Shown: positions 42,694 to 51,475, counted from the stretch's first letter. The stretch is 64,000 nt of DNA from Thiohalomonas denitrificans (GCF_900102855.1 NZ_FMWD01000003.1:342140-406139); one strand, 5' to 3'. Made by a program: numbers and translations. The notes: generated by a model not told the origin, from the letters alone.

Positions 42694-43830
42694 CTATACC
42701 GGCTTTGCTCCGGGTTGTGCGGCGGTTGTATTGCGCTCCGGAGCAATCAATCCTCTGCTGGAAATCAGGGGCTCCACGTAGGTTTCCAGTTCGGCGGCAC
42801 GGTGGGCGGCAGTATGCTGGGTAAGGATGCGATTGCGTCCGCGACGGCCGATGGTTTGCAGCTCCTCGGGATCGATTTTTTCGAGGATGTCCAGTACCTC
42901 TACCGGGGTGTCGGCAATCAGCAGTTCGGGTCCGAGATCGAACAGCTCATCGATGCCTTCCCAGTAGTCGCTGATGATGGGAATGCCGCAAGCGGCAGCT
43001 TCGAATAGTCGAACACTGGGCGAATAACCAAGCTGCACCATGTCGGCCCGGGTGACATTCAGGGTCACGCGCTGATTATTGTAGAACCGCCGGTGTTCGG
43101 CCGGGGGCAGGTGTTCGATGCGGGTGATATTGTCGCTCCAGCGGACTTTATCCGGGTACATCGGGCCCGCCACCACGAAACGTCCCGACGGCCAGCGCCG
43201 CGCCGGCTCGATGAGCAGACGTTCAAGCGTGGGCTGTCGATCGGCGGCATAGGTGCCCAGATAACCGAGGTCCCAGGCCGGTGCCATGGTGGCGGGATAA
43301 TAGATTTCCGGGTCGACCGAGCAATACAGGGGCAGGGCTCGAGGGGCACCGTACTCTCTTTCGAGGCGCCTCAGTGTAGGGCCGCCCGTGAAGGAGAGGT
43401 AAAGATCGTATTCGGGGATCAGGTCGGGAGAAATGTACTCCCACTCATTGCGCTCGAGCTTTCCCAAAGTTACCGGTGTGTCGATATCGTAGAAAGCCGT
43501 GACACCCTGTGCCTTTTCCTGCACCCATCGACCCACTTCGACGCCATCGGGCACATAGGAGCCGACAATGACCAGGTCGGCTTCCGCAACCGCTTCTTCG
43601 CATCGCTTTTTCAGATCCGCGACATTCTCGTAAAGAATAACTCGCGCATAGGGAGGTTCCGGCATATCCCGGTTCGAGGCGTACCAGGGTGCGTTTCGCT
43701 CCAGGAAAAGGATATCGTGGCCCCGGGCGTCCAATTCACGGATAAGGCCCCGATAGGTCGTGGCGTGCCCGTTTCCCCAGGAGGAGGTGAGTGACAGGCC
43801 GAGGAATACGATGCGCATCGGGTCGTTCAT
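42694..43830 (-). CDS. CgeB-like glycosyltransferase (1)
   Basis: The 378-residue product starts at the ATG at 43830 with aagga upstream. It has a GT-B-like layout of the CgeB family: N-terminal FLGLSLTSSWGNGHATTYRGL and a C-terminal block SVRLFEAAACGIPIISDYWEG near residue 278 that binds the sugar-nucleotide side. Pairs of Rossmann-type segments are visible (DLVIVGSYVPDG, AFYDIDTPVT). CgeB proteins modify surface or spore glycans; donor and acceptor are unknown. It is one of three homologues in this minus-strand glycan cluster, which implies stepwise building of one glycan or glycoside. It follows the GT4 gene by 36 bp. Confidence 0.85.
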   Translation of the reverse strand: MNDPMRIVFLGLSLTSSWGNGHATTYRGLIRELDARGHDILFLERNAPWYASNRDMPEPPYARVILYENVADLKKRCEEAVAEADLVIVGSYVPDGVEVGRWVQEKAQGVTAFYDIDTPVTLGKLERNEWEYISPDLIPEYDLYLSFTGGPTLRRLEREYGAPRALPLYCSVDPEIYYPATMAPAWDLGYLGTYAADRQPTLERLLIEPARRWPSGRFVVAGPMYPDKVRWSDNITRIEHLPPAEHRRFYNNQRVTLNVTRADMVQLGYSPSVRLFEAAACGIPIISDYWEGIDELFDLGPELLIADTPVEVLDILEKIDPEELQTIGRRGRNRILTQHTAAHRAAELETYVEPLISSRGLIAPERNTTAAQPGAKPV

Positions 43831-43866
43831 GAATGTTTTCCTTTTCAGTTGTGTGGGCCCTGCCAT

Positions 43867-45012
43867 TTACCGACGGGACCCACCGGTTTGCGGACTCTCA
43901 CAGGCCGAAAGATCGGTTTGCTCCCGGCTACGGGAGCCGAGCAGTTCGGTATAGAGATTGGCGTAAGCGGCGGTGGTGGCTTCCAGTGAGTAACGGCGTG
44001 CCCGTTTTCGAGACGCGGTAGCCAGTCGACTGCGCAGGGCACCATCCCGTGTAAGCTGGAAAAATCCCTGTTGGATGGCCTCCTTATCATCCGGCCGAAC
44101 GAATAGCGCGGCGCCATCCCACAATTCGCGCTGGCTGGCGATATCCCCCAGCAGCAGTGCACAGCCGGAGAGGGCCGCCTCCAGTACCGACAGCCCGAAA
44201 GGTTCGTAGCGCGCCGGAAAAGCATAGACCGCGGACTCGGAATAGAAAGGACGAAGGCGTTCGGGTGACAAGTGTCCCAGGAACTCGACATTGGGCAAAC
44301 GGGTGTGCGAACCGTTCGGGTGGCGGCTTTCACCAGCAACGCGGAGTGGCCAGTGGAGTTTTTCCGCGGCCCTGGCAACGGCCCCGACATTCTTGGCTTC
44401 ATCCCAGAGGCGTCCGACGGACAGTGCAACGTGCCGTTTTCGGCCCGAACGGAAAAGGGCCGGATTATGTCCGTTGTGGATGACGCAAGTACCGGGCAGT
44501 GGACCGTAGTGGGTTTGCAGGGCATTGCGCATGGCGCGCGTTGGTGCAACCACCCTGTCGGCTGAGCCCAGGCCGTGCCGTACCGCACGGTAGTACGGTT
44601 CGAACCGCCGGGGTGGAGGCTCGCCGTGAACTGCCTGCCACCATGATAATACGCAGGAGTGGCCGACAACTATGCAGGGAACCTGCCAGTCGAGCGAGGC
44701 GTGAGCATACCCGTTGAGATGGACGATGTCGGGACGAAAGCGTTGTTGAACGGTTTTCAGCCAGCGACCGGCCGCAGCAACATCGCCCCAGGGATCGTCC
44801 ATCCATTCCAGTCGATAAAGGCTTTCGTATATCTGCAGGCGAGGAATACCCTTGACCTGCTGCCACTGCGGCCCGGAAAGCGGCGCCCCCATGGTGGCAA
44901 GGGCTACTTCCGCTCCGGCCTTGCACAGACTCTCCGCGAGATCCACTGAATAGGTCCAGACTCCCCCGACGGTGTCGCTGGTCATCAGTATGCGAAGCCC
45001 ATTCGGCACCAT
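43867..45012 (-). CDS. GT4-family glycosyltransferase
   Basis: The 381-residue retaining GT-B enzyme has the N-terminal RILMTSDTVGGVWTYSVDLA segment typical of glycogen synthase/GT4 proteins, LNGYAHASLDW, and the C-terminal donor-binding block YPARYEPFGLSVLEAALSGC (visible as FPARYEPFGLSVLEAALSG) near residue 270 with the E-x7-E motif. ATG at 45012 follows gggag; a TTG at 45015 is possible. It likely transfers a hexose from a nucleotide sugar. It belongs with the CgeB-like genes on both sides. No membrane helix was seen. Confidence 0.9.
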   Translation of the reverse strand: MVPNGLRILMTSDTVGGVWTYSVDLAESLCKAGAEVALATMGAPLSGPQWQQVKGIPRLQIYESLYRLEWMDDPWGDVAAAGRWLKTVQQRFRPDIVHLNGYAHASLDWQVPCIVVGHSCVLSWWQAVHGEPPPRRFEPYYRAVRHGLGSADRVVAPTRAMRNALQTHYGPLPGTCVIHNGHNPALFRSGRKRHVALSVGRLWDEAKNVGAVARAAEKLHWPLRVAGESRHPNGSHTRLPNVEFLGHLSPERLRPFYSESAVYAFPARYEPFGLSVLEAALSGCALLLGDIASQRELWDGAALFVRPDDKEAIQQGFFQLTRDGALRSRLATASRKRARRYSLEATTAAYANLYTELLGSRSREQTDLSACESPQTGGSRR

Positions 45013-45183
45013 CAATCAGCTCCCGCGCTGCTGCCGTTCTGTGACAGGGCTGGTGGGCCGAAGTCCGGGTGAGTGGGGTTGTTCGACATTCGTACTCCGG
45101 AAGTTTCCGTATTGTTAACGATGGGTTCCGGTCCCGGACCCGCCTAGACTCTGGATCTCCATCCGCTTCAACGGAGGTGTGCC

Positions 45184-45460
45184 ATGCCCGGAGAAAACCA
45201 CGTGACGACCAATCACGAAGTGATTCAGCGTTGGGCCGAATCGCGCGGTGGTCACCCCGCCTTTGTTCAGGCTACGGCCTCCGCCGGCGACCCGGGAATC
45301 ATTCGCATCGATTTTCCGGGTTACAGTGGAGAACAGAGTCTTTCGCCCACATCCTGGGATGAGTTCAGAAAAGAACCTCGCCTTTGTCTATCAGGACAAA
45401 ACCGCCAACGGTGAAACCAGCCGATTCTTCAAGCTGGTGGACCGAAATTCGATCCACTGA
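45184..45460 (+). pseudogene. Small conserved protein (IRIDFPGYSGE family), frameshifted
   Basis: A strong ribosome site (cggaggtg) precedes an ATG at 45184. The product starts MPGENHVTTNHEVIQRWAES and reaches RIDFPGYSGEQSLSPTSWDEF, the core of a family of about 90 residues found in many bacteria, often near trehalose/glycan genes. After that, the expected EKNLAFVYQDKT...SRFFKLV lies in the +1 frame. About four codons plus an odd number of bases appear to be missing at ttcagaaaagaac (near 45365-45378). Read without a shift the protein ends at 45414. It is the only plus-strand gene in the cluster and its tail overlaps the CgeB-like gene. Confidence 0.75.
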
Positions 45461-46601
45461 CGTGTTCCGTTCCGCTTGTTGACACCGTGGTTGTCCGGGC
45501 GGCGAGTTCAGCCGTCCGGGCAGCATCAAATCCTTCCAGAATGCTTTCCACCTGTTCAGCACGCCGCGAATAGGTGTGCTCCGCCAGTACCCGGCGACGT
45601 GCAGCCTCACCCATGGCTCGAGCCCGTTTACGGGTGAGACCGTCCAGATGAGCCGCAACATCTTCGGCACTGTGGGCCACCAGCACCTCCCGCTCCGGCT
45701 CCAGGAAATCCTCAATCCCGAGCCACCAGTCGGAAATGAGGCAGGCACCGGCCCCGGCAGCCTCGAAGATGCGGGTCGCCGGTGACCAACCGTTTTTCGC
45801 CATGCTGTCGCGGTTCACGTTGAGTACTGCGCGAGGTGTGCAGTTGAAGGTGTTGTGGTCCCGGGTATAGATGTGTCCGAGATAGTCGACGTTGCCGGGC
45901 ATGGGCTTGTCCTGCCAGCCGTTACCGCCCAGCAGGAAATGCAGGTCAGGGCGCAGGGCGGCTGTTTCCAGAAAAAACCGTTCGACCCGCGTCTCCCGGT
46001 CCGGAAGACGGTTACCAAGAAAGCCCAGGTCGGCGTCAAACCTTGGATCGGGCTCGACCGGGTGGTGTGTTTCGGGATCGACGGCATTGTAAACCGGTAT
46101 GCATTCACGAGCCCCAAGCTCAAGGAAGGCATCGATGACCGGTTGACCGCCACCGTAAGTCAGCACGAGATCGTACTCGGGGATCAGGTTGCGCATCGGG
46201 TCGCCCGCATCGGCGGCAATGCGACCAAGAGTGGCGGGGGCGTCCACATCCCAATAGATGCTGACCGCATCGGCGCGTTTGATCTGCGGTACCGCGGCCT
46301 CGAGCAGTTCATCGAAGACACCGACGCCGCTTGCCTTGACGATGACGTCGGCGTTCGAGCCGTCGGCGAGCGCCTGCCATGCACCCTCTTCGGTTGGTTT
46401 GTAAACGAACACCCGTGCCCAGTCCGGATCGGCAATGTCGCGGTGTATCTGCCGGTCGTAGGCGTCCGGCTCATAGAACGTAACCCGGTGTCCTCGCCGT
46501 GCAAGGGCATGGATAATCCCGCGGTAATAGGTGGCGGCCCCGTTCCAGTAGGCCGAGACCAGACTGGAGCCGAAAAAGGCGATATCGAGTCCGACTTTCA
46601 T
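45429..46601 (-). CDS. CgeB-like glycosyltransferase (2)
   Basis: The 390-residue homologue of the 42694 product begins MKVGLDIAFFGSSLVSAYWN. Corresponding blocks are AYWNGAATYYRGIIHALAR, SIYWDVDAPATLGRIAAD and, near residue 275, TRIFEAAGAGACLISDWWLG with the same phosphate-side role. The similar DIDTP/DVDAP phrase in the first homologue marks them as sister proteins. The donor and acceptor are unknown. A structured repeat element lies only 16 bp upstream of its ATG, so its expression may depend on readthrough of the element. The last ~30 bases overlap the convergent small-protein gene. Confidence 0.85.
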   Translation of the reverse strand: MKVGLDIAFFGSSLVSAYWNGAATYYRGIIHALARRGHRVTFYEPDAYDRQIHRDIADPDWARVFVYKPTEEGAWQALADGSNADVIVKASGVGVFDELLEAAVPQIKRADAVSIYWDVDAPATLGRIAADAGDPMRNLIPEYDLVLTYGGGQPVIDAFLELGARECIPVYNAVDPETHHPVEPDPRFDADLGFLGNRLPDRETRVERFFLETAALRPDLHFLLGGNGWQDKPMPGNVDYLGHIYTRDHNTFNCTPRAVLNVNRDSMAKNGWSPATRIFEAAGAGACLISDWWLGIEDFLEPEREVLVAHSAEDVAAHLDGLTRKRARAMGEAARRRVLAEHTYSRRAEQVESILEGFDAARTAELAARTTTVSTSGTEHVSGSNFGPPA

Positions 46602-46617
46602 GATTTTGTTTCCCCTT

Positions 46618-46886
46618 GGTGTACTGCTTCATGCTAAATAGCGCTTTCAGAGCCCTCCGAAAGCGCCAGGACAAGGCGCAGCGCGCAGGCAATGGTTTTT
46701 CCCTTGTCAAGCGCTGCAACGCCGTAATGGCGTTTTCGGGGGGCTCCCCCTGGGCGAGCCGCTGGCCGGCCATCTGCGGCGTTGCGCTTGCTTGAAAGGG
46801 GCCCGCCATTCCTGCGCAAGCGCGCCTTGCATGTGGCCGGCCAGTGACTCGCTGAAAGCGCTATTTAGCATGAAGCAGCACACTGG
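46618..46886. repeat. Structured inverted-repeat element, copy 2
   Basis: The 269-bp element lies between two CgeB-like genes. Outer arms 46618-46650 and 46852-46886 pair nearly perfectly. Their inner half (taaatagcgctttcag) differs from copy 1 (ttggcgatactttcag), yet both halves of each copy agree. Inner arms are agccctccgaaagcgcc (46651-46667) and ggcgttttcggggggct (46729-46745), paired at all 17 positions if two G.T/G.U wobbles are allowed. The right arm encodes the last codons and stop of the upstream glycosyltransferase. Central sequence is about 85-90% like copy 1 by eye. Confidence 0.9.
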
Positions 46887-47992
46887 TTGCGAAAGACATC
46901 GGTCATGCCCAGTTCGCGGCAGATATGCAGCAATTCATCGACGCGATGGGCACAGGTATGACGTTCGAGCAGGGTCCGGTGCCCCTGCATGCCGAGTTCC
47001 GAGGCCATGGCGGGGTCGTGGATCAGGTCGCGGAGGTGACGGCGCATTTTATCGCCGCTGCTTGCCACCAGATAATCCGAACCGGCATGAAACAGGCCTT
47101 CGCTGTCTTCCCAGGGCGAGGTCACCAGAGGTATGCCGCACGCCATGGCCTCGAACGGGCGGATAGTGGGGATGCCCGGCAATGACTCCACGTAAGGCCG
47201 CCGTGGGATATGCACCGTAACCTTGTTGCGCGCGAAAGCCCGAGGGACATCGAAGTTGGCGAGCCAGCCGCCATAATCGATGCCGCAGGCATCCAGTTGT
47301 TCCAGTGCTGTTCGTGGGTAGCGAACGCCATGGATACGGGTACGAAGACCCAGGTCGGACGCCGGTTCGAAAAGAAACTCTGCCAGTTCCGATGTGCGCT
47401 CGTCGTCTCCCCAGTTGCCGACCCACACCAGGTCACCTTCCAGTGGCTCATTGACCAGGGGTCGAAAGACCCTGGTATCCGCCGCCTCATGCCATGTCCA
47501 GGCCCTCTCGCACCAGCCGTGCTCGAGATAACGGTCGCGAATCACCTCACCGAATGCCAGCACACCATCGTAGTGGCGAAGATCATACCGGGCGATGTCC
47601 GCGTGTCTGGTCAGGGAACGGTGGTGCGTGTCGTGGAAAAGCAGCCGATAGCCACCGTTGCGCGCCCGATGTTCACCGATGCGGGCCACCAGATCGTGTT
47701 CATTCCATTCGTGCACGATGACCAGGTCAAAACCATCCAGCTCCTGCTCGAGGTCCAGTACCTCCGGCCGGTAGAGTCGTGGTTCCAGGTTGGGGTATAT
47801 GCGCGAAAACGCGGCGAGGGCATCCGGCCCTGCATCCTGCAGCAAATTGGCCACACTCCAGGCGTCTTCGGGTTCGAAGGTTTGCACCGTATGCCCTTGC
47901 GCGATCAGCTCCGAGGCCACGCCCCGTAAAAAATGGGCGTTGCCGTGATTCCAGTCGGAACGGATCGAGTGATAGAACAACGCGATGCGCAT
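46865..47992 (-). CDS. CgeB-like glycosyltransferase (3)
   Basis: The 375-residue GT-B-type protein begins MRIALFYHSIRSDWNHGNAHF. It shares the C-terminal donor-site block TIRPFEAMACGIPLVTSPWED near residue 290 and the glycosyltransferase_4/Glyco_trans_1_2 layout with its neighbours. A HEWNEHDL segment near residue 95 is typical of this subgroup. The last eight residues (RNQCAASC) and the stop codon are encoded by the arm of the structured repeat, so the natural C-terminus seems to have been replaced. It lies 20 bp downstream of the radical SAM gene and is very probably co-transcribed. Confidence 0.85.
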   Translation of the reverse strand: MRIALFYHSIRSDWNHGNAHFLRGVASELIAQGHTVQTFEPEDAWSVANLLQDAGPDALAAFSRIYPNLEPRLYRPEVLDLEQELDGFDLVIVHEWNEHDLVARIGEHRARNGGYRLLFHDTHHRSLTRHADIARYDLRHYDGVLAFGEVIRDRYLEHGWCERAWTWHEAADTRVFRPLVNEPLEGDLVWVGNWGDDERTSELAEFLFEPASDLGLRTRIHGVRYPRTALEQLDACGIDYGGWLANFDVPRAFARNKVTVHIPRRPYVESLPGIPTIRPFEAMACGIPLVTSPWEDSEGLFHAGSDYLVASSGDKMRRHLRDLIHDPAMASELGMQGHRTLLERHTCAHRVDELLHICRELGMTDVFRNQCAASC

Positions 47993-48012
47993 TCGATTTC
48001 CCTTGCAATACC

Positions 48013-49299
48013 CTACAGCGGACGAGGCAGCTCCAGCTCCTCCAGCGGCAGCGGCTGCTGTTCCTGAATGTCGGAAAACTCGCCGTACCTATCAATGTAG
48101 TAGCTGACGGCGCGTTCCCAAGCTTTTTCGTCCGGGAAGCCGAATCGGTGGACGTAACCGGGTGAACCGGGGTAGGGAAACATGGGAACCGGTTTGTTGG
48201 CCCAAACGCCGTACTCGAGGACTTCCTGACGCCATCTTTCGACGGCATCGAGGTCTTCACCGCCTGAATCAATCAGGCTGGCTTGCACGAAAGGAACACT
48301 CTTTTTGGCGTGGATGAGTCGGTCGCGCAGCTGCGCACCGGAGAGTTTGCAGCGCTTGTTGAGCAGGTCGCGCCCATCATCGGAGATGCTTTCGACGCCG
48401 GCTTCGATGGAGACACAGCCCGCCTCACCGAGGCGGTCGAGCATGTCCGGTTTCCACAGATCGATTCGGGTCTGCACGCCGAACTCGATGTCACGCTCTT
48501 CAAGCGCATCCAGCAGTGCACCGTCGGGGAGCAGGATTTCATCCACAAAATAGACGTAACCGACGCCCTGCTCGATGAGTCCATCCAGCTCGTCCAGTAC
48601 CGTTTCCAGAGGGCGGCGCCGGTACTTGTCCCGGTAATTGTCCTTGGCGCAGAAGGTGCAAGCGTAGGGGCATCCCCGGGAAACCTCCATTTCGGCGCCG
48701 AGGCCGTGTCCTCCATCGTCGAAACGGTGGTGGTGGTGCTCGTGGAGCACTTCGCGAGGCCAGCGAAGTGCCGGCAGTGATGCCATATCGACGGCCCGGG
48801 GACCGCCGTTGACGTGAATGCGGCCGTCGTTGCCACGAAGGGCAAGGCCCTCCATCGATGACCAATCCCTGCTTTCGGCAAGCCGTGGCAGGATCGCTTC
48901 GCACTCCCCCATCACTGCTGCATCCGCGTCGACCTTGTTCAACAAGGCTCGTGGAGTCGTCGACCCGTGGGGGCCGACCAGAACAATACGGCCCGCGCTC
49001 TCCCGTACCGCCTCGGCCACCTCTTGCGGAACACGCAGTTCCGGAGGCGGGCAGCGCCAGAACAGGTAGGTGGGAGCTGTCCCGATCACAGTGATGTCGG
49101 GGCCGTATCCGGCCACAGCGGCTGCCAGCACTTTCGTCGACCAGCCGAAGGCGTGAGTATCGAATAGTGCCGCGTCGTGCCCTTCCGCTTCCAGCAGGGC
49201 CTTTGTATAGCCCAGTTCCAGGGGTAGATGCCGTTCGTGACAGCCGAAATAGATGCTGCCATCGAAGCGCCAGGGCGGATTGATAAGCGCATACCTCAC
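48013..49299 (-). CDS. B12-binding-domain radical SAM protein
   Basis: The 428-residue enzyme starts at GTG 49299 (V/M-RYALINPPWRF), overlapping the upstream stop by GTGA. The N-terminal cobalamin-binding Rossmann domain (about 1-160) is followed by a radical SAM core with the [4Fe-4S] motif CPYACTFCAKDNYRDKYRR near residue 200 (CxxxCxxC form: C-PYA-C-TF-C). The WRC PPP segment and HERHLPLELGYTKALLEAEGH resemble the subgroup found in oligosaccharide cassettes (TIGR04295-like, recalled, unverified). Such enzymes catalyse radical methylation or rearrangement. Located between epimerases and CgeB-like transferases, it may modify a sugar or lipid precursor of the glycan. Confidence 0.88.
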   Translation of the reverse strand: MRYALINPPWRFDGSIYFGCHERHLPLELGYTKALLEAEGHDAALFDTHAFGWSTKVLAAAVAGYGPDITVIGTAPTYLFWRCPPPELRVPQEVAEAVRESAGRIVLVGPHGSTTPRALLNKVDADAAVMGECEAILPRLAESRDWSSMEGLALRGNDGRIHVNGGPRAVDMASLPALRWPREVLHEHHHHRFDDGGHGLGAEMEVSRGCPYACTFCAKDNYRDKYRRRPLETVLDELDGLIEQGVGYVYFVDEILLPDGALLDALEERDIEFGVQTRIDLWKPDMLDRLGEAGCVSIEAGVESISDDGRDLLNKRCKLSGAQLRDRLIHAKKSVPFVQASLIDSGGEDLDAVERWRQEVLEYGVWANKPVPMFPYPGSPGYVHRFGFPDEKAWERAVSYYIDRYGEFSDIQEQQPLPLEELELPRPL

Positions 49300-50366
49300 A
49301 GGACCATCCTCTTTTGCCGTGTCGGGACGAGCCCGCTTTGGGCGGCAAGCCAGTCGTAGAGCCGGTTGAACCCTTCCACGACAGGGATTCGAGGCTGCCA
49401 ACCGGTCGCTTCAGAAAACTTTTCCACGTTGGAAACGTAGTAGCGCTGATCGCTGGTTCGCCAGTGTTCGAAGCGGACTTCGGGCGGCTCTCCCTGCCGC
49501 TCTTCCAGTAAGGTCAGTAACTGCTTCAGGCTGAGAGTGTTCGAGGGGCCGCCGCCGATGTTGAATGCCCTCCCGGAAATTCGGGGCATGTGTCGGTGTG
49601 CCAGCAGTATGGCGTCGATCAGATCGTCGACAAAGAGCACGTCGCGAACCTGCAGGCCGTCGCCGTAGATGGTGATGGGCTGCTGACGAAGCGCGCGAAT
49701 GAGAAAATGAGCCACCCAGCCCTGGTCTTCGGTACCGAACTGACGTGGTCCGTAGATGCAGCTCATGCGGAACACGGCCGCGGGGAGCCCGTAGGTGCGC
49801 GCGTAATCCAGCACATACTGGTCGGCACTTCCCTTGGAGCAGCCGTAAGGGCTGCAAAACTCCAGTTGTCGCTCTTCACCCACTCCCGAGTGGCGGATGC
49901 TCCCGTCTTCGGGCTCATAACCGGTATCGGTGGCGCGGAGCGAAATGTCTTCCAGGCCGCCGTACACCTTGTTGGTCGAAGTAAAGAGCAGTGACGGCGG
50001 ATCGGAGCGGGCCCGGAGTGCTTCAAGGAGATTCAGGGTTCCGCGACTGTTGACCTCGAAATCGTCGAGTGGGTCATCCAGACTGGTGGTCACTGCCACC
50101 TGTGCTGCGAAGTGATACACCTGATCGGCACGATCGACGACCTCCCGGACGGTATTCGCATCACGTACGTCGCCGAGCCGGAACTCCAGCGATTCAGGAT
50201 GCCGTTCCTGAAGCCATTTCAGGTTCTGTTCGGTACCGGGGCGCGCCAGGTTATCGAGAATCAGCACTCGCCGCCCCTCCGAAAGGAGTCGGTCGGCGAC
50301 ATTGGCGCCGATAAATCCGGCACCACCAGTCACCAGCGCAATTGGGTTCCCATCCACTGGCTTCAT
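49296..50366 (-). CDS. NAD-dependent sugar-nucleotide epimerase/dehydratase (CDP-paratose 2-epimerase-like)
   Basis: The 356-residue short-chain dehydrogenase of the extended type starts at ATG 50366, overlapping the upstream gene by ATGA. The NAD-binding motif is LVTGGAGFIGANVADRLL near residue 12. The catalytic triad region includes SPYGCSKGSADQY (YxxxK) near residue 170 and TSTNKVYGGLED near residue 125. YGPRQFGTEDQGWVAHF is characteristic of CDP-paratose 2-epimerase-like proteins. It should interconvert a nucleotide sugar for the glycan cluster; the exact sugar is uncertain. Confidence 0.88.
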   Translation of the reverse strand: MKPVDGNPIALVTGGAGFIGANVADRLLSEGRRVLILDNLARPGTEQNLKWLQERHPESLEFRLGDVRDANTVREVVDRADQVYHFAAQVAVTTSLDDPLDDFEVNSRGTLNLLEALRARSDPPSLLFTSTNKVYGGLEDISLRATDTGYEPEDGSIRHSGVGEERQLEFCSPYGCSKGSADQYVLDYARTYGLPAAVFRMSCIYGPRQFGTEDQGWVAHFLIRALRQQPITIYGDGLQVRDVLFVDDLIDAILLAHRHMPRISGRAFNIGGGPSNTLSLKQLLTLLEERQGEPPEVRFEHWRTSDQRYYVSNVEKFSEATGWQPRIPVVEGFNRLYDWLAAQSGLVPTRQKRMVL

Positions 50367-51475
50367 AGCGCCAGTCCCCGTACGGTCAGCTCGCGGGTCG
50401 CCTCGGCCACCCGGTCCTCCGCATTCTGATCCTCCAGCCACGCGCTCAGTGAACGAATACCGGCATCAAGTCGGATCTTTGGTTCAAAACCCAATTGCTC
50501 CTGTGCCAGGGAGATATCGGCGAAACAGTTGCGGATGTCTCCGGTGCGGTACTTGCCGGTTACCAATGGTTCGATGTCGCGACCCAGTGCCGCCGCCACC
50601 CGTTGTGCCACTTCGGTCACCGTGACATCGTGGCCACTGCCGATATTGAAGGCCCGGCCAACGGCCTCATCCCGCTCAAGGGCGAGAGCACAGGCATCGG
50701 CAACATCATGAACACTGACGAAGTCGCGGCGCTGGTGGCCATCCTCGAAGATTTGGGGAGGGTTTCCGTTCAGCAGGCGTGAGGCAAAGATGGCCAGCAC
50801 GCCGGTGTAGGGATTGGAAAGCGCCTGACGCTCGCCGTAGACATTGAAGAAACGCAACGCGGTGGTCGGGATGCCGTAGGTCTCGCCCAGCATCAGGCTC
50901 ATGCGCTCCTGATCCAGCTTTGACATGGCATAGATAGACGCAATAGAGGGCGCTTTATCTTCGGTAGTGGGGACCGGGCTCAGTGGTTCTCCTTCGGGAC
51001 CATAGGCTTGCCAGTCGCCTTTTTGCAGGTCTCCGTTTTTGCGGCTTCCCTCGACCAGTCGGCCATCATCCGTGCGATACATGCCTTCGCCGTAGATACT
51101 CATGCTGGAGGCCATTACCAGCCGGTCGACAGGGTGTCTCATGAGGGCTTCGAGTAAGACACCGGTGGCGGTTATGTTGGTGTTCAGATAGTCGGCCACC
51201 TCGTACATGCTCTGGCCGACTCCCACCTTGGCGGCAAAATGAAATACCGCATCGATCCCCTCCAGCGCCTGTTTGACCGTATCCGGATCCCGGATGTCGC
51301 CAATGATCAGGTCCACTTCGGGGTCGAGATAGTCGGGGCGTTGTCGCTGTTCACCGTGAACCTGCGGCGAGAGGTTATCGAGCGCGCGTACCCGGTAACC
51401 TTTCGCTAACAGACGGTCCGCCACGTGCGAGCCGATGAAACCGGCACCGCCGGTGATCAGAACGTGTTTGCTCAT
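50363..51475 (-). CDS. NAD-dependent sugar-nucleotide epimerase (dTDP/UDP type)
   Basis: The 370-residue extended SDR begins VLITGGAGFIGSHVADRLLAKG. It has the ASSMSIYGEGMY block near residue 118, with catalytic Ser/Thr, an unusual insertion with VPTTEDKAPSIASIYAMSKLDQE where YAMSK is the catalytic YxxxK near residue 188, and FNVYGERQALSNPYTGVLAIF. It resembles dTDP-L-rhamnose 4-epimerase-like proteins, based on length and insertion. It is the first gene of the minus-strand cluster (epimerase, epimerase, radical SAM, CgeB, CgeB, GT4, CgeB). Overlap with the next gene makes the two epimerases coupled. No convincing promoter boxes were found in the 297 bp upstream. Confidence 0.88.
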   Translation of the reverse strand: MSKHVLITGGAGFIGSHVADRLLAKGYRVRALDNLSPQVHGEQRQRPDYLDPEVDLIIGDIRDPDTVKQALEGIDAVFHFAAKVGVGQSMYEVADYLNTNITATGVLLEALMRHPVDRLVMASSMSIYGEGMYRTDDGRLVEGSRKNGDLQKGDWQAYGPEGEPLSPVPTTEDKAPSIASIYAMSKLDQERMSLMLGETYGIPTTALRFFNVYGERQALSNPYTGVLAIFASRLLNGNPPQIFEDGHQRRDFVSVHDVADACALALERDEAVGRAFNIGSGHDVTVTEVAQRVAAALGRDIEPLVTGKYRTGDIRNCFADISLAQEQLGFEPKIRLDAGIRSLSAWLEDQNAEDRVAEATRELTVRGLAL

